The notes: generated by a model not told the origin, from the sequence alone. A stretch of 16,146 bases of DNA from Chloroflexota bacterium (GCA_002712125.1 PASL01000034.1:1-16146); one strand, 5' to 3'; numbered from the stretch's first letter, positions 6,923-14,694 are shown. A program made the numbers and translations.

Positions 6923-7165
6923 TTAACTTCTTGCTTTGCTAACAATGATTTTTCGACCATCAAGTTCTGATTGGTCTAAACTCATTGCCTCTTCAGCTGA
7001 TTTAGCGTCCTTAAATGTTACGAATCCAAAGCCTCTTGACCTACCTGATTGTCTATCAGATATTACATTAGCACTTTCAATTTCTCCGAACTGTTCAAAT
7101 GCTTTTCGTAAACCTGCATCATCAGTTGCCCATGCCAAACTTCCAACAAATATTTTATTATCCAC
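6923..7165 (-). CDS. Single-RRM RNA-binding protein
   Basis: This is a complete 80-residue RNA recognition motif and little else. RNP2 is IFVGSL (5-10) and RNP1 is RGFGFVTF (44-51), with aromatic residues F6, F46 and F48 placed to stack on RNA bases. The order beta-alpha-beta-beta-alpha-beta is intact and the end is basic (KARS). Similar short proteins in cyanobacteria and other bacteria are often cold-induced and bind single-stranded RNA; a role as RNA chaperone is likely. Unlike many relatives it has no glycine-rich tail. The start is GTG, with AAAAAAGG 6 bases upstream and no ATG alternative. A 12-bp hairpin lies in its leader, and a strong terminator follows the gene. Confidence 0.92.
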   Translation of the reverse strand: MDNKIFVGSLAWATDDAGLRKAFEQFGEIESANVISDRQSGRSRGFGFVTFKDAKSAEEAMSLDQSELDGRKIIVSKARS

Positions 7166-7189
7166 GTTATACCTTTTTTCCTATTTAAA

Positions 7190-7242
7190 AGAGCTTGATG
7201 ATAGATACTAAATTATAAAAAATAATTTTTTCATCAAGCTCT
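7190..7242 (-). promoter_or_regulatory. Long hairpin between typA and the RRM gene (leader element or typA terminator)
   Basis: AGAGCTTGATGA (7190-7201) and TCATCAAGCTCT (7231-7242) form a perfect 12-bp stem. Part of the 29-base loop can pair again (AAATTAT with ATAATTT). On the minus strand it is followed by TTTTAAAT and then, within about 10 bases, by the RRM ribosome-binding region. A TATAAT at 7267-7262 on the minus strand would start an RRM transcript near 7255, putting the hairpin in the leader. It could equally be a modest terminator for typA, whose stop is about 107 bases upstream. Confidence 0.55.
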
Positions 7243-7348
7243 ATATGGTTTAATTGTTAAAATTATAATACAAAAACAGAAACATATGTTTAAAATAAAT
7301 ACGAACAAATCCTTTTTGTGATTATTTTTGTGTATGAGTTTTAAGTAG

Positions 7349-9172
7349 TTATCTTAAACTTTTAGCCCTTGAACGTGAATGTGAATCTAAAATATTTTTT
7401 CTGATACGCACAAAATTTGGAGTAACCTCTAGGCATTCATCATCCATTATAAATTCCAAAGCTTGTTCAAGAGACAATTCCTTATGTGTATCCAAATGTT
7501 GAGCATGATCTGCTCCTGCTGAACGCATATTTGTTTGTTTTTTTGCCTTAACTACATTTAGATCCATATCCTGAGGCCTAGGGTTCTCTCCTATTACCAT
7601 GCCTTCGTATACCTCAGTAGCAACAGGAACAAATAACTGACCTCTTTCTTGAGCATTGAGCAAGGAATATGTTGTAGTAACACCCCTTCTATCGGACACA
7701 AGACTACCTGTAGGTCGAGACCTCATTTCACCTTGCCACAGCTCATAACCATCAAAATTATGATGAGCCAAGCCTGCCCCTCTAGTTTCAACTATAAATT
7801 CATTATGAAATCCAATGAGACCTCTTGCAGGGATAACATAATCCATCCTAACTCTACCTTGCCCATGATTTACCATATTTACCATCTTACCCTTACGATG
7901 TGCCAATATTTGAGTAACTGCACCTAAGTTATCTTCATTGATATCAACAGCAAGCCTTTCCATAGGTTCATGGAGTTTGTCGTCTATTATTTTTGTAACT
8001 ACCTCAGGTTTACCAACAGTTAATTCAAAACCCTCTCTTCTCATAGTTTCTACTAGTACTGCTAATTGCAATTCTCCCCTACCTTGAAATATCCAAGAAT
8101 CCGGCCTATCCGAAGGTAATATATTTATTGAAACATTACCAATTAATTCCTTATCCAAGCGATCTTTTATCATAGTAGCCGTGAGTTTGTTGCCATCTAG
8201 ACCTGTAAGTGGTGAGGTATTTATACCAATAGTAGCTGAAAGACTAGGTTCATCAATGTGTATTACGGGTAGAGGTTTAGGGTCATTAAGATCTGCAATC
8301 GTTTCACCAATTGTTATATCAGGAACTCCTGCAACAGCAATAATTTCACCAGCATAAGCTTCGTTAGATTCTACTCTTTCTAAGCCTTCATTAACATATA
8401 ATTCTGTAATTTTTGTAGTTTTTACTGAACCATCAACTCTACAATGAGATATCATTTGATCTTTCTTAATCACTCCTTGATGTACTCGGCATATTGCTAA
8501 ACGTCCAACATAGGGAGATGCATCTAAATTTGTAACATGAGCCTGTAATGGAAAGTCCTCATCGTAAGATGGAGGTTTAATATAGTTTAATAAAAGTTCA
8601 AATAATGGATTAAGATTTTCACCTTTTATTTTTGGATCCATAGTTGCAATACCGTCTCTTGCATTAGTGTAAATTATAGGAAAATCAATTTGATTTTCAT
8701 CTGCATCAAGATCTATAAATAGTTCGTATACATCATCTATAACCTCAGCGATTCTAGCGTCTGGGCGAACTATTTTATTTATTACAAGCACAATAGATAA
8801 CTTAGCTTCAAGTGCCTTTCTTAGTACAAATCTGGTTTGAGGTAGAGGTCCTTCACTTGAATCAACAAGCAAAAGAACACCATCAACCATAGCCAATCCT
8901 CTTTCAACTTCACCTCCAAAATCAGCATGACCTGGTGTGTCGATAATATTTATTTTTGTATCACCCCATCTTACAGCAGTATTTTTTGCTAGAATTGTAA
9001 TGCCTTTTTCTTTTTCTAAGTCGGTAGAATCCATTACCCTTTCAGTCAACTCTTTGTGAGAATCAACTGAACCAGATTGTTCAAGCATTGCATCAACTAA
9101 TGTTGTTTTACCATGGTCCACATGGGCAATTATCGCAACATTTCGTCTATCTTTTCGTAAGATTTTTGTCAT
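7349..9172 (-). CDS. typA: Ribosome-binding GTPase TypA/BipA
   Basis: TypA is an EF-G-like GTPase that binds the ribosome and supports 50S assembly and growth under stress and cold. The 607-residue length and layout are normal: GTPase domain (about 1-200), EF-Tu domain-2-like barrel, EF-G III and V-like domains, and the C-terminal TypA domain ending in a basic tail. G1 is AHVDHGKTT (16-24), G2 is GIT (57-59) and G3 is DTPGH (78-82). G4 reads NKIV (132-135) where NKxD is expected, so the guanine-recognising Asp is Val135, and G5 reads TNA (169-171) instead of the common ASA/TSA. The rest of the family sequence is intact, so the gene is not decayed. The Shine-Dalgarno is weak. An RNA-binding RRM gene lies downstream on the same strand. 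Confidence 0.97.
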   Translation of the reverse strand: MTKILRKDRRNVAIIAHVDHGKTTLVDAMLEQSGSVDSHKELTERVMDSTDLEKEKGITILAKNTAVRWGDTKINIIDTPGHADFGGEVERGLAMVDGVLLLVDSSEGPLPQTRFVLRKALEAKLSIVLVINKIVRPDARIAEVIDDVYELFIDLDADENQIDFPIIYTNARDGIATMDPKIKGENLNPLFELLLNYIKPPSYDEDFPLQAHVTNLDASPYVGRLAICRVHQGVIKKDQMISHCRVDGSVKTTKITELYVNEGLERVESNEAYAGEIIAVAGVPDITIGETIADLNDPKPLPVIHIDEPSLSATIGINTSPLTGLDGNKLTATMIKDRLDKELIGNVSINILPSDRPDSWIFQGRGELQLAVLVETMRREGFELTVGKPEVVTKIIDDKLHEPMERLAVDINEDNLGAVTQILAHRKGKMVNMVNHGQGRVRMDYVIPARGLIGFHNEFIVETRGAGLAHHNFDGYELWQGEMRSRPTGSLVSDRRGVTTTYSLLNAQERGQLFVPVATEVYEGMVIGENPRPQDMDLNVVKAKKQTNMRSAGADHAQHLDTHKELSLEQALEFIMDDECLEVTPNFVRIRKNILDSHSRSRAKSLR

Positions 9173-9484
9173 AATTTTAAATTACCAGGATGTTTTAGAA
9201 AAAATTCAAATAATTTTGAAAAAAAATTTAATCTTTTTTATAATTTACAGAATCATTATTTTACTCTGTTTTATTTTTTGAAGTACGTAGAAAGTATATA
9301 CAGTTTTGATAAAAAAGATAGTTTACTAAATAAATTTCTAGAGAAACAAAAAATCACATTACAATTTTCCTAATATTACTTTCTGAGCAATTTTTGATTG
9401 ATTCTAAAACTGGTTATATTGATTTTCCACTTTCAGAAAGAGAGGAATAATTTTAGTGTTGAACCGTTGAGTTGACTTTGAGTA
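9173..9484. other. AT-rich spacer between typA and tRNA-Lys with no gene seen
   Basis: All frames are short and interrupted. The stretch must hold the typA promoter and the 3' processing region of the tRNA, but I cannot pick a convincing -35/-10 pair among many A/T runs. No GC-rich hairpin or RNA-gene-like block is visible. Confidence 0.5.
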
Positions 9485-9560
9485 TGGTGAGCCCGGCGCG
9501 ATTCGAACGCGCGACCTGCGGCTTAAAAGGCCGATGCTCTACCAACTGAGCTACGGGCCC
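9485..9560 (-). tRNA. tRNA-Lys (anticodon TTT), CCA encoded
   Basis: Read on the minus strand, the gene starts at 9560 with acceptor arm GGGCCCG. It has D stem GCTC/GAGC, anticodon loop CTTTTAA (anticodon TTT, lysine), T loop TTCGAAT flanked by GCGCG/CGCGC, then CGGGCTC, discriminator A and an encoded CCA (9487-9485), 76 bases in all. The acceptor has one G-T pair, and the top anticodon-stem pair (T27, C43) is mismatched. Short sequences outside the gene, GAGTTGA (9471-9477 region) and TCAACTC (from 9565), can pair as a precursor stem. Confidence 0.97.
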
Positions 9561-9691
9561 AAAATCAACTCTCAATTTATTTGGCTCTAGAATTTTATTT
9601 TACACTTATAAAGAAATTTTTCCTTACTTAAAATAATAATTTTTTAGGTTTTTTTGATTACATCAATATAAAGATGGTTAAATAATATTGA

Positions 9692-10261
9692 TTACTGATC
9701 AGTCTTAATGATCTTCCAGTCATTAAAAGGCCAGTATACAATGGACACCTTGCCTGAAATAGAATTGGCTGAAATAGTCCCCCAATTTCTTGAATCAACA
9801 GACCTCATTCTATTATCTCCAAGAACATAATACTCGCCCTGTTTTACATACAACGGATATTGATCTCGTATTCTTTTTGTAGAAAAATCTGTCCAATCGG
9901 TTTTTTCTCCGTTAACATACACATTTTTTCCATCCAGATCTATCCAATCTCCTGGAATACCAATAATCCTTTTTACATAATCTTTTTGAGTTCCATCAGG
10001 AGGTCTGAATACAATTATATCTCCCCTTTGAGGTCCGCTTAGTAAGTGAGATTCATCTCCAACGATACTTACTGCAGATGGGATATAACTAAGTTTATTG
10101 ACAAATAATCTCTGATCTTCATTCAGCAAAGGATTCATTGAGGCACCTTGCACCATGTAACTCTGCGTTAAGAAATTAATAATAATTAAAATCAAAGCCG
10201 ATATTAATATTGTTTGACCTATATCTCTTAGAAATATTCGCATACAATAATTATAAATCAT
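9692..10261 (-). CDS. lepB: Signal peptidase I
   Basis: This membrane-anchored serine/lysine endopeptidase removes signal peptides from exported proteins. One N-terminal membrane anchor (about 15-32) precedes box B, QGASMNPLL (38-46), with nucleophile Ser41. The box D region YVKRIIGIPGD (95-105) carries general base Lys97, and box E is GDNRMRSVDSRNWG (148-161). The 189-residue length fits the short single-anchor form. The start is uncertain: ATG at 10261 or ATG at 10243 (residue 7); neither has a strong Shine-Dalgarno, and the inner one gives a more typical MRIFLRDI start. It is divergent from the SIMPL lipoprotein gene with only 27 bases between starts, so their promoters must overlap coding DNA. 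Confidence 0.96.
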   Translation of the reverse strand: MIYNYCMRIFLRDIGQTILISALILIIINFLTQSYMVQGASMNPLLNEDQRLFVNKLSYIPSAVSIVGDESHLLSGPQRGDIIVFRPPDGTQKDYVKRIIGIPGDWIDLDGKNVYVNGEKTDWTDFSTKRIRDQYPLYVKQGEYYVLGDNRMRSVDSRNWGTISANSISGKVSIVYWPFNDWKIIKTDQ

Positions 10262-10277
10262 AAAATTAAGAATTTGT

Positions 10278-10291
10278 GAGGTAAAAAAATT
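10278..10291 (+). promoter_or_regulatory. Ribosome-binding site pointing to an ATT start codon
   Basis: GAGGT (10278-10282) is followed by six A residues and then ATT (10289-10291), the codon where a classic lipoprotein signal begins. In this frame a TGA lies at 10277-10279, and no ATG, GTG or TTG occurs between it and the hydrophobic core. Confidence 0.6.
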
Positions 10292-11155
10292 TCTAAATAC
10301 AAAAACATACCTTTATATATTTTTATAATCATACTCACTAGTTGTTCTAACGATGTAATTGATACTACTAACGCTAATAATCAATCAATTGAACCTGACT
10401 TTTCTGCCATTACGACCTCTGATATAGGTTACGAATCTGTAGCTGAATCACGCTACATATCAACCCAATCTTTACAGTCCAACACAACTTTACCTGCTGG
10501 AATAAATGTCCAAGCAAATAGCTCAATAAAATTACCTGCAGATTTAGCAAGTTTTACTATTAAAATAAAGTCTAAGAAAAAAACAGTAACTGAAGCAAGA
10601 GAAAATACGGCAAAATATGTTAATAAAGTAGTCGCAGCTATTAAAAACTTAAATATTTCTGATGATGATATACAAACTACCAGTTTCAATATATATCCAG
10701 AAACGAGATGGATTGAAAAAAAAGATGATTTTGGTGTTTACAGTGAAAGCACAATAATTGGATATTCAGTTGAAAATTCTATTAGCGTATTAATAAGAAA
10801 CATAGATGATCTTGGGGTAGTAATTGATGAGGCCACTATTGCTGGAGAAGATCAAATACAAATTAATAGCATAAACTTTTCTATTAGTGATATAAATTTA
10901 TACGAAAAAAAACTTAGAGAAAATGCAGCAATTATTGCAAAAAACAAAGCTCAAACTTATGTTGATTCATTAGGACTAAAACTCGGTAATCTTATTTACC
11001 TAAATGAGATAAGTTCTCCTGTTGCAACTTCAAACTATGCTCCAAGAATGGAAATGGCAATGTCATCTGATGCTCAATATACTTCTTCTACTTTTATGCC
11101 AGGAGATATAGAATTAAGCATTTCAATACAAGCAAACTTCGAAATTTCAAGATAA
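10289..11155 (+). CDS. SIMPL-domain (DUF541) lipoprotein with an apparent ATT start
   Basis: SIMPL-domain proteins are exported proteins of poorly known role; some relatives are linked to oxidative stress or the cell surface. The 288-residue frame starts SKYKNIP, then hydrophobic YIFIIIL and lipobox LTSC (Cys19), giving a lipoprotein. The SIMPL domain runs from about 72 to the end: ADLASFTIKIKS (84-95), EARENTAKYVNKVV (102-115), DIQTTSFNIYPE (127-138), GYSVENSISVLIRNIDDLG (158-176), INFSISD (195-201), and ARxxA-like RENAAIIAKNKAQTY (210-224) with LGLKLG (228-233). The frame has no ATG, GTG or TTG upstream of the signal, but ATT at 10289 lies 6 bases after GAGGT. A sequencing error or lost ATG is the alternative. 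It opens the dcd-rib run and ends 9 bases before dcd, suggesting co-transcription. Confidence 0.85.
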   Translation: MSKYKNIPLYIFIIILTSCSNDVIDTTNANNQSIEPDFSAITTSDIGYESVAESRYISTQSLQSNTTLPAGINVQANSSIKLPADLASFTIKIKSKKKTVTEARENTAKYVNKVVAAIKNLNISDDDIQTTSFNIYPETRWIEKKDDFGVYSESTIIGYSVENSISVLIRNIDDLGVVIDEATIAGEDQIQINSINFSISDINLYEKKLRENAAIIAKNKAQTYVDSLGLKLGNLIYLNEISSPVATSNYAPRMEMAMSSDAQYTSSTFMPGDIELSISIQANFEISR

Positions 11156-11164
11156 AATAATAAA

Positions 11165-11746
11165 ATGATACTTAGTGACATATCAATAAAAAAAGCAATA
11201 AAAGATAAAAGGATTATTATCAATCCTTACTCTGAAAAAGACGTACAACCAGCAAGTGTTGATGTGCATTTGTCTGATACTATACTAATTTTTAAAAATT
11301 CAGTTGCACCATATATAGATCTTAAAGATGAAATACCTGATCTAACCCAAGAAGTAAAAATTAAAAAAGATATACCATTTATCCTCCATCCTGGAGAATT
11401 TGCACTTGGAAGTACATTAGAAAAATTGACGCTTTCTAATGATATTGTTTCAAGAATTGAAGGAAAGAGTTCACTTGGAAGATTAGGACTTTTAATCCAC
11501 TCTACAGCAGGCTTTATTGATCCAGGTTGGGATGGCAATCTAACACTGGAGCTTGCAAATGTATCTAGATTACCAATAACGCTTTACTACGGAATGAGAA
11601 TAGGGCAAATATCTTTTCAAGAAATGACTACTGCGGTTGAAAATCCCTATGGATCAGCAAAACTTAAAAGCAGATATAAAGGTCAAATTCTGCCAACTGC
11701 AAGTAGAGTGCATATTGATTTTGAGGATCAAATAAAACAATCATAA
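11165..11746 (+). CDS. dcd: dCTP deaminase, probably bifunctional dCTP deaminase/dUTPase
   Basis: The enzyme deaminates dCTP to dUTP and, in the bifunctional type, also splits dUTP to dUMP and pyrophosphate, feeding thymidylate synthesis and keeping uracil out of DNA. The 193-residue trimer-type protein has QPASVDVHLSD (28-38), the core IEGKSSLGRLGLLIHSTAG (98-116), FIDPGWDGNLTLELAN (117-132) with catalytic Glu129, and GMRIGQISF (143-151). The end YKGQILPTASR (171-181) and the HSTAG segment with Ala115 match the Mycobacterium/Methanocaldococcus bifunctional type rather than the E. coli deaminase. The ATG has only a weak Shine-Dalgarno, 9 bases after the SIMPL stop. ribD follows after 7 bases. 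Confidence 0.94.
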   Translation: MILSDISIKKAIKDKRIIINPYSEKDVQPASVDVHLSDTILIFKNSVAPYIDLKDEIPDLTQEVKIKKDIPFILHPGEFALGSTLEKLTLSNDIVSRIEGKSSLGRLGLLIHSTAGFIDPGWDGNLTLELANVSRLPITLYYGMRIGQISFQEMTTAVENPYGSAKLKSRYKGQILPTASRVHIDFEDQIKQS

Positions 11747-11753
11747 TTATAGT

Positions 11754-12845
11754 ATGAATGACCATTTTATAGAAAGAGCCTTTTCCTTAGCCGAAGAAGG
11801 TGTTGGAAAAGTTTCACCAAGACCTTCTGTTGGTGCAGTAATTATAAAAGATAATAGAATTATTTCTGAAGGAAGAACTGACCCGCAACCTGGAAACCAT
11901 GCTGAGGTAAACGCTATAAATGCGTGTAATGAAGACCTTGATAACAGTGTATTAATTTGTACTTTAGAGCCACACTCATATCACGGAATTACACCTCCAT
12001 GCACAGAAGCTATTATAAAATCAGGTATAAAAAAAGTTATATGCCCAATCGAAGATCCAAATCCTAAGGTTTCAGGAAATGGTTTTAGGCAACTACAGTA
12101 TGCAGGAATAGAAATAGAAAGAAATTTTTCAAAAATTAATATTTCCAGAGCAAAAAAAATTATTGAAGGATTTGAAAAATCTTTATTTCATAAAATCCCG
12201 TTTACAAGTATTAAAATTGCATCCAGTTTAGATGGAAAAACATCAACAAATTCCAACCAATCAAAATGGATAACATCAGAGGAATCTAGAAAATATGGTC
12301 GTTTACTTAGAACAAAGTATGATGCAGTTATGACAGGAATCAATACTATAGAATCTGATAATCCACAATTAACTTTTAGAGATAATAATGGAAACAACAC
12401 TGGGTATCCAAGGTATAAAATAGTTCTTGATTCTAATGGAAAAATTAATGAAAAAGCAAAAATTTTTGATTCTAACGAAAAGACAATAATTTTTACTACT
12501 AAAAAGAATAATATAAATTTCCAAAAAAACAATTTACAAATTTTTGAGGTTGAAAAAGTAGATGGACGAACAAATTTGGACCAAGTAATGAGAATCATAA
12601 ATAATTTGGGAATTCATAAAATTTTAGTAGAATCTGGAAATATTTTGAGTACTGAATTGATGAAGAAAAACTTTATAGATAAAGTTTATTATTTTATTGC
12701 ACCAAAAATAATCGGAGGGGGAAAAATGTCTGTCGGGGATCTAGGAGTAAAAACTATACAAGACATAATTAAATTACAAGATATCGAGTATAAAAATCTT
12801 GATGAAGATATATTAATATCAGGTTACCTAAAGGAAAAAGAATAA
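11754..12845 (+). CDS. ribD: Bifunctional pyrimidine deaminase/reductase RibD with a His-substituted zinc site
   Basis: RibD performs the deamination and the NADPH-dependent ribose reduction that make 5-amino-6-ribitylamino-uracil phosphate. The deaminase domain (about 1-145) has SVGAVI (25-30), HAEVNAI (49-55) with zinc ligand His49 and proton shuttle Glu51, and PPCTEAI (81-87) with Cys83. The other expected ligand, Cys in EPCSHHG, is His74 here (EPHSYHG). The reductase domain (about 150-363) has IKIASSLDGKTS (153-164), WITSEESR (172-179), DAVMTGINTIESDNP (190-204), LVESGN (291-296) and IIGGG (319-323). The 363-residue length is normal. Its start has no clear Shine-Dalgarno and follows dcd by 7 bases, so translational coupling is likely. 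Its TAA overlaps the ribE ATG by one base. Confidence 0.95.
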   Translation: MNDHFIERAFSLAEEGVGKVSPRPSVGAVIIKDNRIISEGRTDPQPGNHAEVNAINACNEDLDNSVLICTLEPHSYHGITPPCTEAIIKSGIKKVICPIEDPNPKVSGNGFRQLQYAGIEIERNFSKINISRAKKIIEGFEKSLFHKIPFTSIKIASSLDGKTSTNSNQSKWITSEESRKYGRLLRTKYDAVMTGINTIESDNPQLTFRDNNGNNTGYPRYKIVLDSNGKINEKAKIFDSNEKTIIFTTKKNNINFQKNNLQIFEVEKVDGRTNLDQVMRIINNLGIHKILVESGNILSTELMKKNFIDKVYYFIAPKIIGGGKMSVGDLGVKTIQDIIKLQDIEYKNLDEDILISGYLKEKE

Positions 12846-13432
12846 TGTTTTCAGGAATAATTGAAGAAGTAGGAAAAGTAGTTTCTTATGATAAATCAAC
12901 TATGATAATAGAAGCTAATAAAGTTCTAAGTGATTTAAAAATTTCAGAATCGATAATGGTTGCTGGTGCATGCTTAACTGTCACAAGTAGAGATACAAAT
13001 AGTTTTACAGTTGAAACAATACCAGAAACTTATAAAAGAACAAATTTTAAGAATATTAAAGAAAATTCATATGTAAATTTGGAAAGAGCTTTATCATATG
13101 GTGATAGGGTTGGCGGGCATATGGTACAAGGTCACGTAGATGGAACAGGGATAATAATATCAAACGAAAAGGAAAAAAATTCCAATATAATTAAAATTAA
13201 AACTGAACAATCTATAAATGAATATATCGTAGAAAAAGGATATATCGCTATTGATGGTGCAAGCCTGACCATAATAGATGTTAATTCAGATTTTTTCTCA
13301 ATTGGAATAATACCTTTTACGTATGAACATACTACAATAAAATATAGAAAAGAAAAAGATTTAGTAAATATAGAACTTGATATTACAGCCAAATATATTT
13401 CAAAATTATGTAATAATTATATAAAGAGTTAA
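12845..13432 (+). CDS. ribE: Riboflavin synthase, alpha subunit
   Basis: The enzyme dismutates two 6,7-dimethyl-8-ribityllumazine molecules into riboflavin and the ribityl pyrimidine. It begins with the classic MFSGIIEEVG. Two similar beta barrels follow: barrel 1 (about 1-87) with GACLTV (41-46) and ETYKRTNF (61-68), and barrel 2 (about 95-185) with GHMVQGHVDGTG (91-102), GASLTI (138-143) and FTYEHTTI (158-165). A helix for trimer contact closes the 195-residue protein. ATG overlaps the ribD stop by one base (TAATG), a sign of coupled translation. It is also called ribC in some systems. Confidence 0.95.
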   Translation: MFSGIIEEVGKVVSYDKSTMIIEANKVLSDLKISESIMVAGACLTVTSRDTNSFTVETIPETYKRTNFKNIKENSYVNLERALSYGDRVGGHMVQGHVDGTGIIISNEKEKNSNIIKIKTEQSINEYIVEKGYIAIDGASLTIIDVNSDFFSIGIIPFTYEHTTIKYRKEKDLVNIELDITAKYISKLCNNYIKS

Positions 13433-13438
13433 TTATGG

Positions 13439-14683
13439 ATGAAAAAAATGACAAATAATCCAAGCGATTCACAGATAGAGTCAGTAGAAAAAGCTATAGA
13501 ATATTTTAAAAAAGGTAAGATGGTTATTATAGTGGATGATGAAGGACGAGAAAATGAAGGTGATATTGCTATACCAGCTTCAGATTGTAAACCAGAAGAC
13601 ATAAATTTCATGGCAACTGTAGCAAGAGGACTAATCTGCACTCCATTAGATGGAGAAATTATTGACAGGCTAGGTCTAGAACCAATGGTTAGCCACAACA
13701 GTGAATCTATGGGTACAGCTTTTACAGTATCAGTTGATGCATCTTCGGGAATAGAATCAGGGATATCTGCTAAGGATAGATCTATAACAGTAAATAAACT
13801 ATGTAATCCTAAATCTAATAAAAGTGATTTTGTAAAGCCAGGACATATTTTCCCTCTCAGATACCAAAAAGGTGGAGTGCTAGTACGCGCTGGACATACA
13901 GAAGGATCTGTTGATTTAGTAAAGTTATCTGGAAAAGCCCCTGCTGCAGTGATATGTGAAGTAATGAATGAAGATGGAACAATGGCAAGAGGAAAAGATT
14001 TAGATAAAATATCCAAAAAATATAATATGCCTATAGTTTCAATAGAAGATATTATTGCATATAGAATAGCAACTGAAAATTTGGTTCACAAAATTAGTGA
14101 CACAGATCTTCCTACTAAATATGGGGATTTTAGAGTTTATGGATTTTTATCGGATGTTGATAAATCTGAGCCACTAGCTTTAGTTAAGGGAAAAATAAGT
14201 AATAAAAAAACCACCCTTGTAAGAGTACATTCTGAATGTACTACTGGTGACTTAATGGGAAGTTTAAGATGTGATTGTGGAGATCAATTAGAATTAGCAC
14301 TTAATAAAATTTCTAAAGCAGATTCAGGTGTTTTAGTTTACATGAGACAAGAAGGTAGAGGTATAGGTTTACTGAATAAATTAAAAGCATATAAACTACA
14401 AGATGAGGGCATGGATACTGTTGATGCGAACTTATCCCTTGGGTTCAAAATGGATTTAAGGTCATATGGAATTGGAGCTCAAATATTAAGAAGTTTAGGA
14501 GTTAAAAAATTTGACCTATTAACAAACAATCCAAAAAAAGTGATTGGCTTAGAAGGATTTGGACTTAGTATGGAAAAACAAATCCCACTAGTAGCTAAAA
14601 CAAATTCAAATAATGAATTCTATATAGAAACAAAAGTTAAGAAAATGGGACATAATATTGATCTCAAAAATTCCAAAAGGTAA
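13439..14683 (+). CDS. ribBA: RibBA: DHBP synthase fused to GTP cyclohydrolase II
   Basis: The fusion supplies both entry points of riboflavin synthesis. The N-terminal domain turns ribulose 5-phosphate into 3,4-dihydroxy-2-butanone 4-phosphate; the C-terminal domain opens GTP. The DHBP synthase domain (about 10-210) has DDEGRENEGD (33-42), GHIFPL (135-140), RAGHTEGSVDL (150-160) and CEVMNEDGTMAR (173-184). The cyclohydrolase domain (about 225-405) has VRVHSECTTGD (261-271), with zinc ligands Cys267, Cys278 and Cys280, then YMRQEGRGIGL (301-311), DANLSLGF (329-336), RSYGIGAQIL (341-350) and LLTNNPKK (360-367). No catalytic residue appears lost. It starts 6 bases after ribE; a second ATG at codon 4 is also possible. 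Confidence 0.97.
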   Translation: MKKMTNNPSDSQIESVEKAIEYFKKGKMVIIVDDEGRENEGDIAIPASDCKPEDINFMATVARGLICTPLDGEIIDRLGLEPMVSHNSESMGTAFTVSVDASSGIESGISAKDRSITVNKLCNPKSNKSDFVKPGHIFPLRYQKGGVLVRAGHTEGSVDLVKLSGKAPAAVICEVMNEDGTMARGKDLDKISKKYNMPIVSIEDIIAYRIATENLVHKISDTDLPTKYGDFRVYGFLSDVDKSEPLALVKGKISNKKTTLVRVHSECTTGDLMGSLRCDCGDQLELALNKISKADSGVLVYMRQEGRGIGLLNKLKAYKLQDEGMDTVDANLSLGFKMDLRSYGIGAQILRSLGVKKFDLLTNNPKKVIGLEGFGLSMEKQIPLVAKTNSNNEFYIETKVKKMGHNIDLKNSKR

Positions 14684-14694
14684 ACAAATAATAT

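Noticed and set aside
9173..9484. Possible small RNA gene in the typA-tRNA spacer
   Set aside because: No GC-rich or strongly paired block and no recognisable promoter-terminator pair.
9662..9692. 8-bp inverted repeat ATCAATAT/ATATTGAT at the lepB end as a terminator
   Set aside because: All but two pairs are A-T, the loop is 15 bases, and no T-run follows on the minus strand; too weak in AT-rich DNA.
10453..10689. 78-residue minus-strand frame
   Set aside because: It is the shadow of the SIMPL lipoprotein gene on the plus strand, which has clear domain motifs.
13429..14016. 195-residue minus-strand frame
   Set aside because: Lies entirely opposite the well-conserved DHBP synthase half of ribBA and shows no family features.
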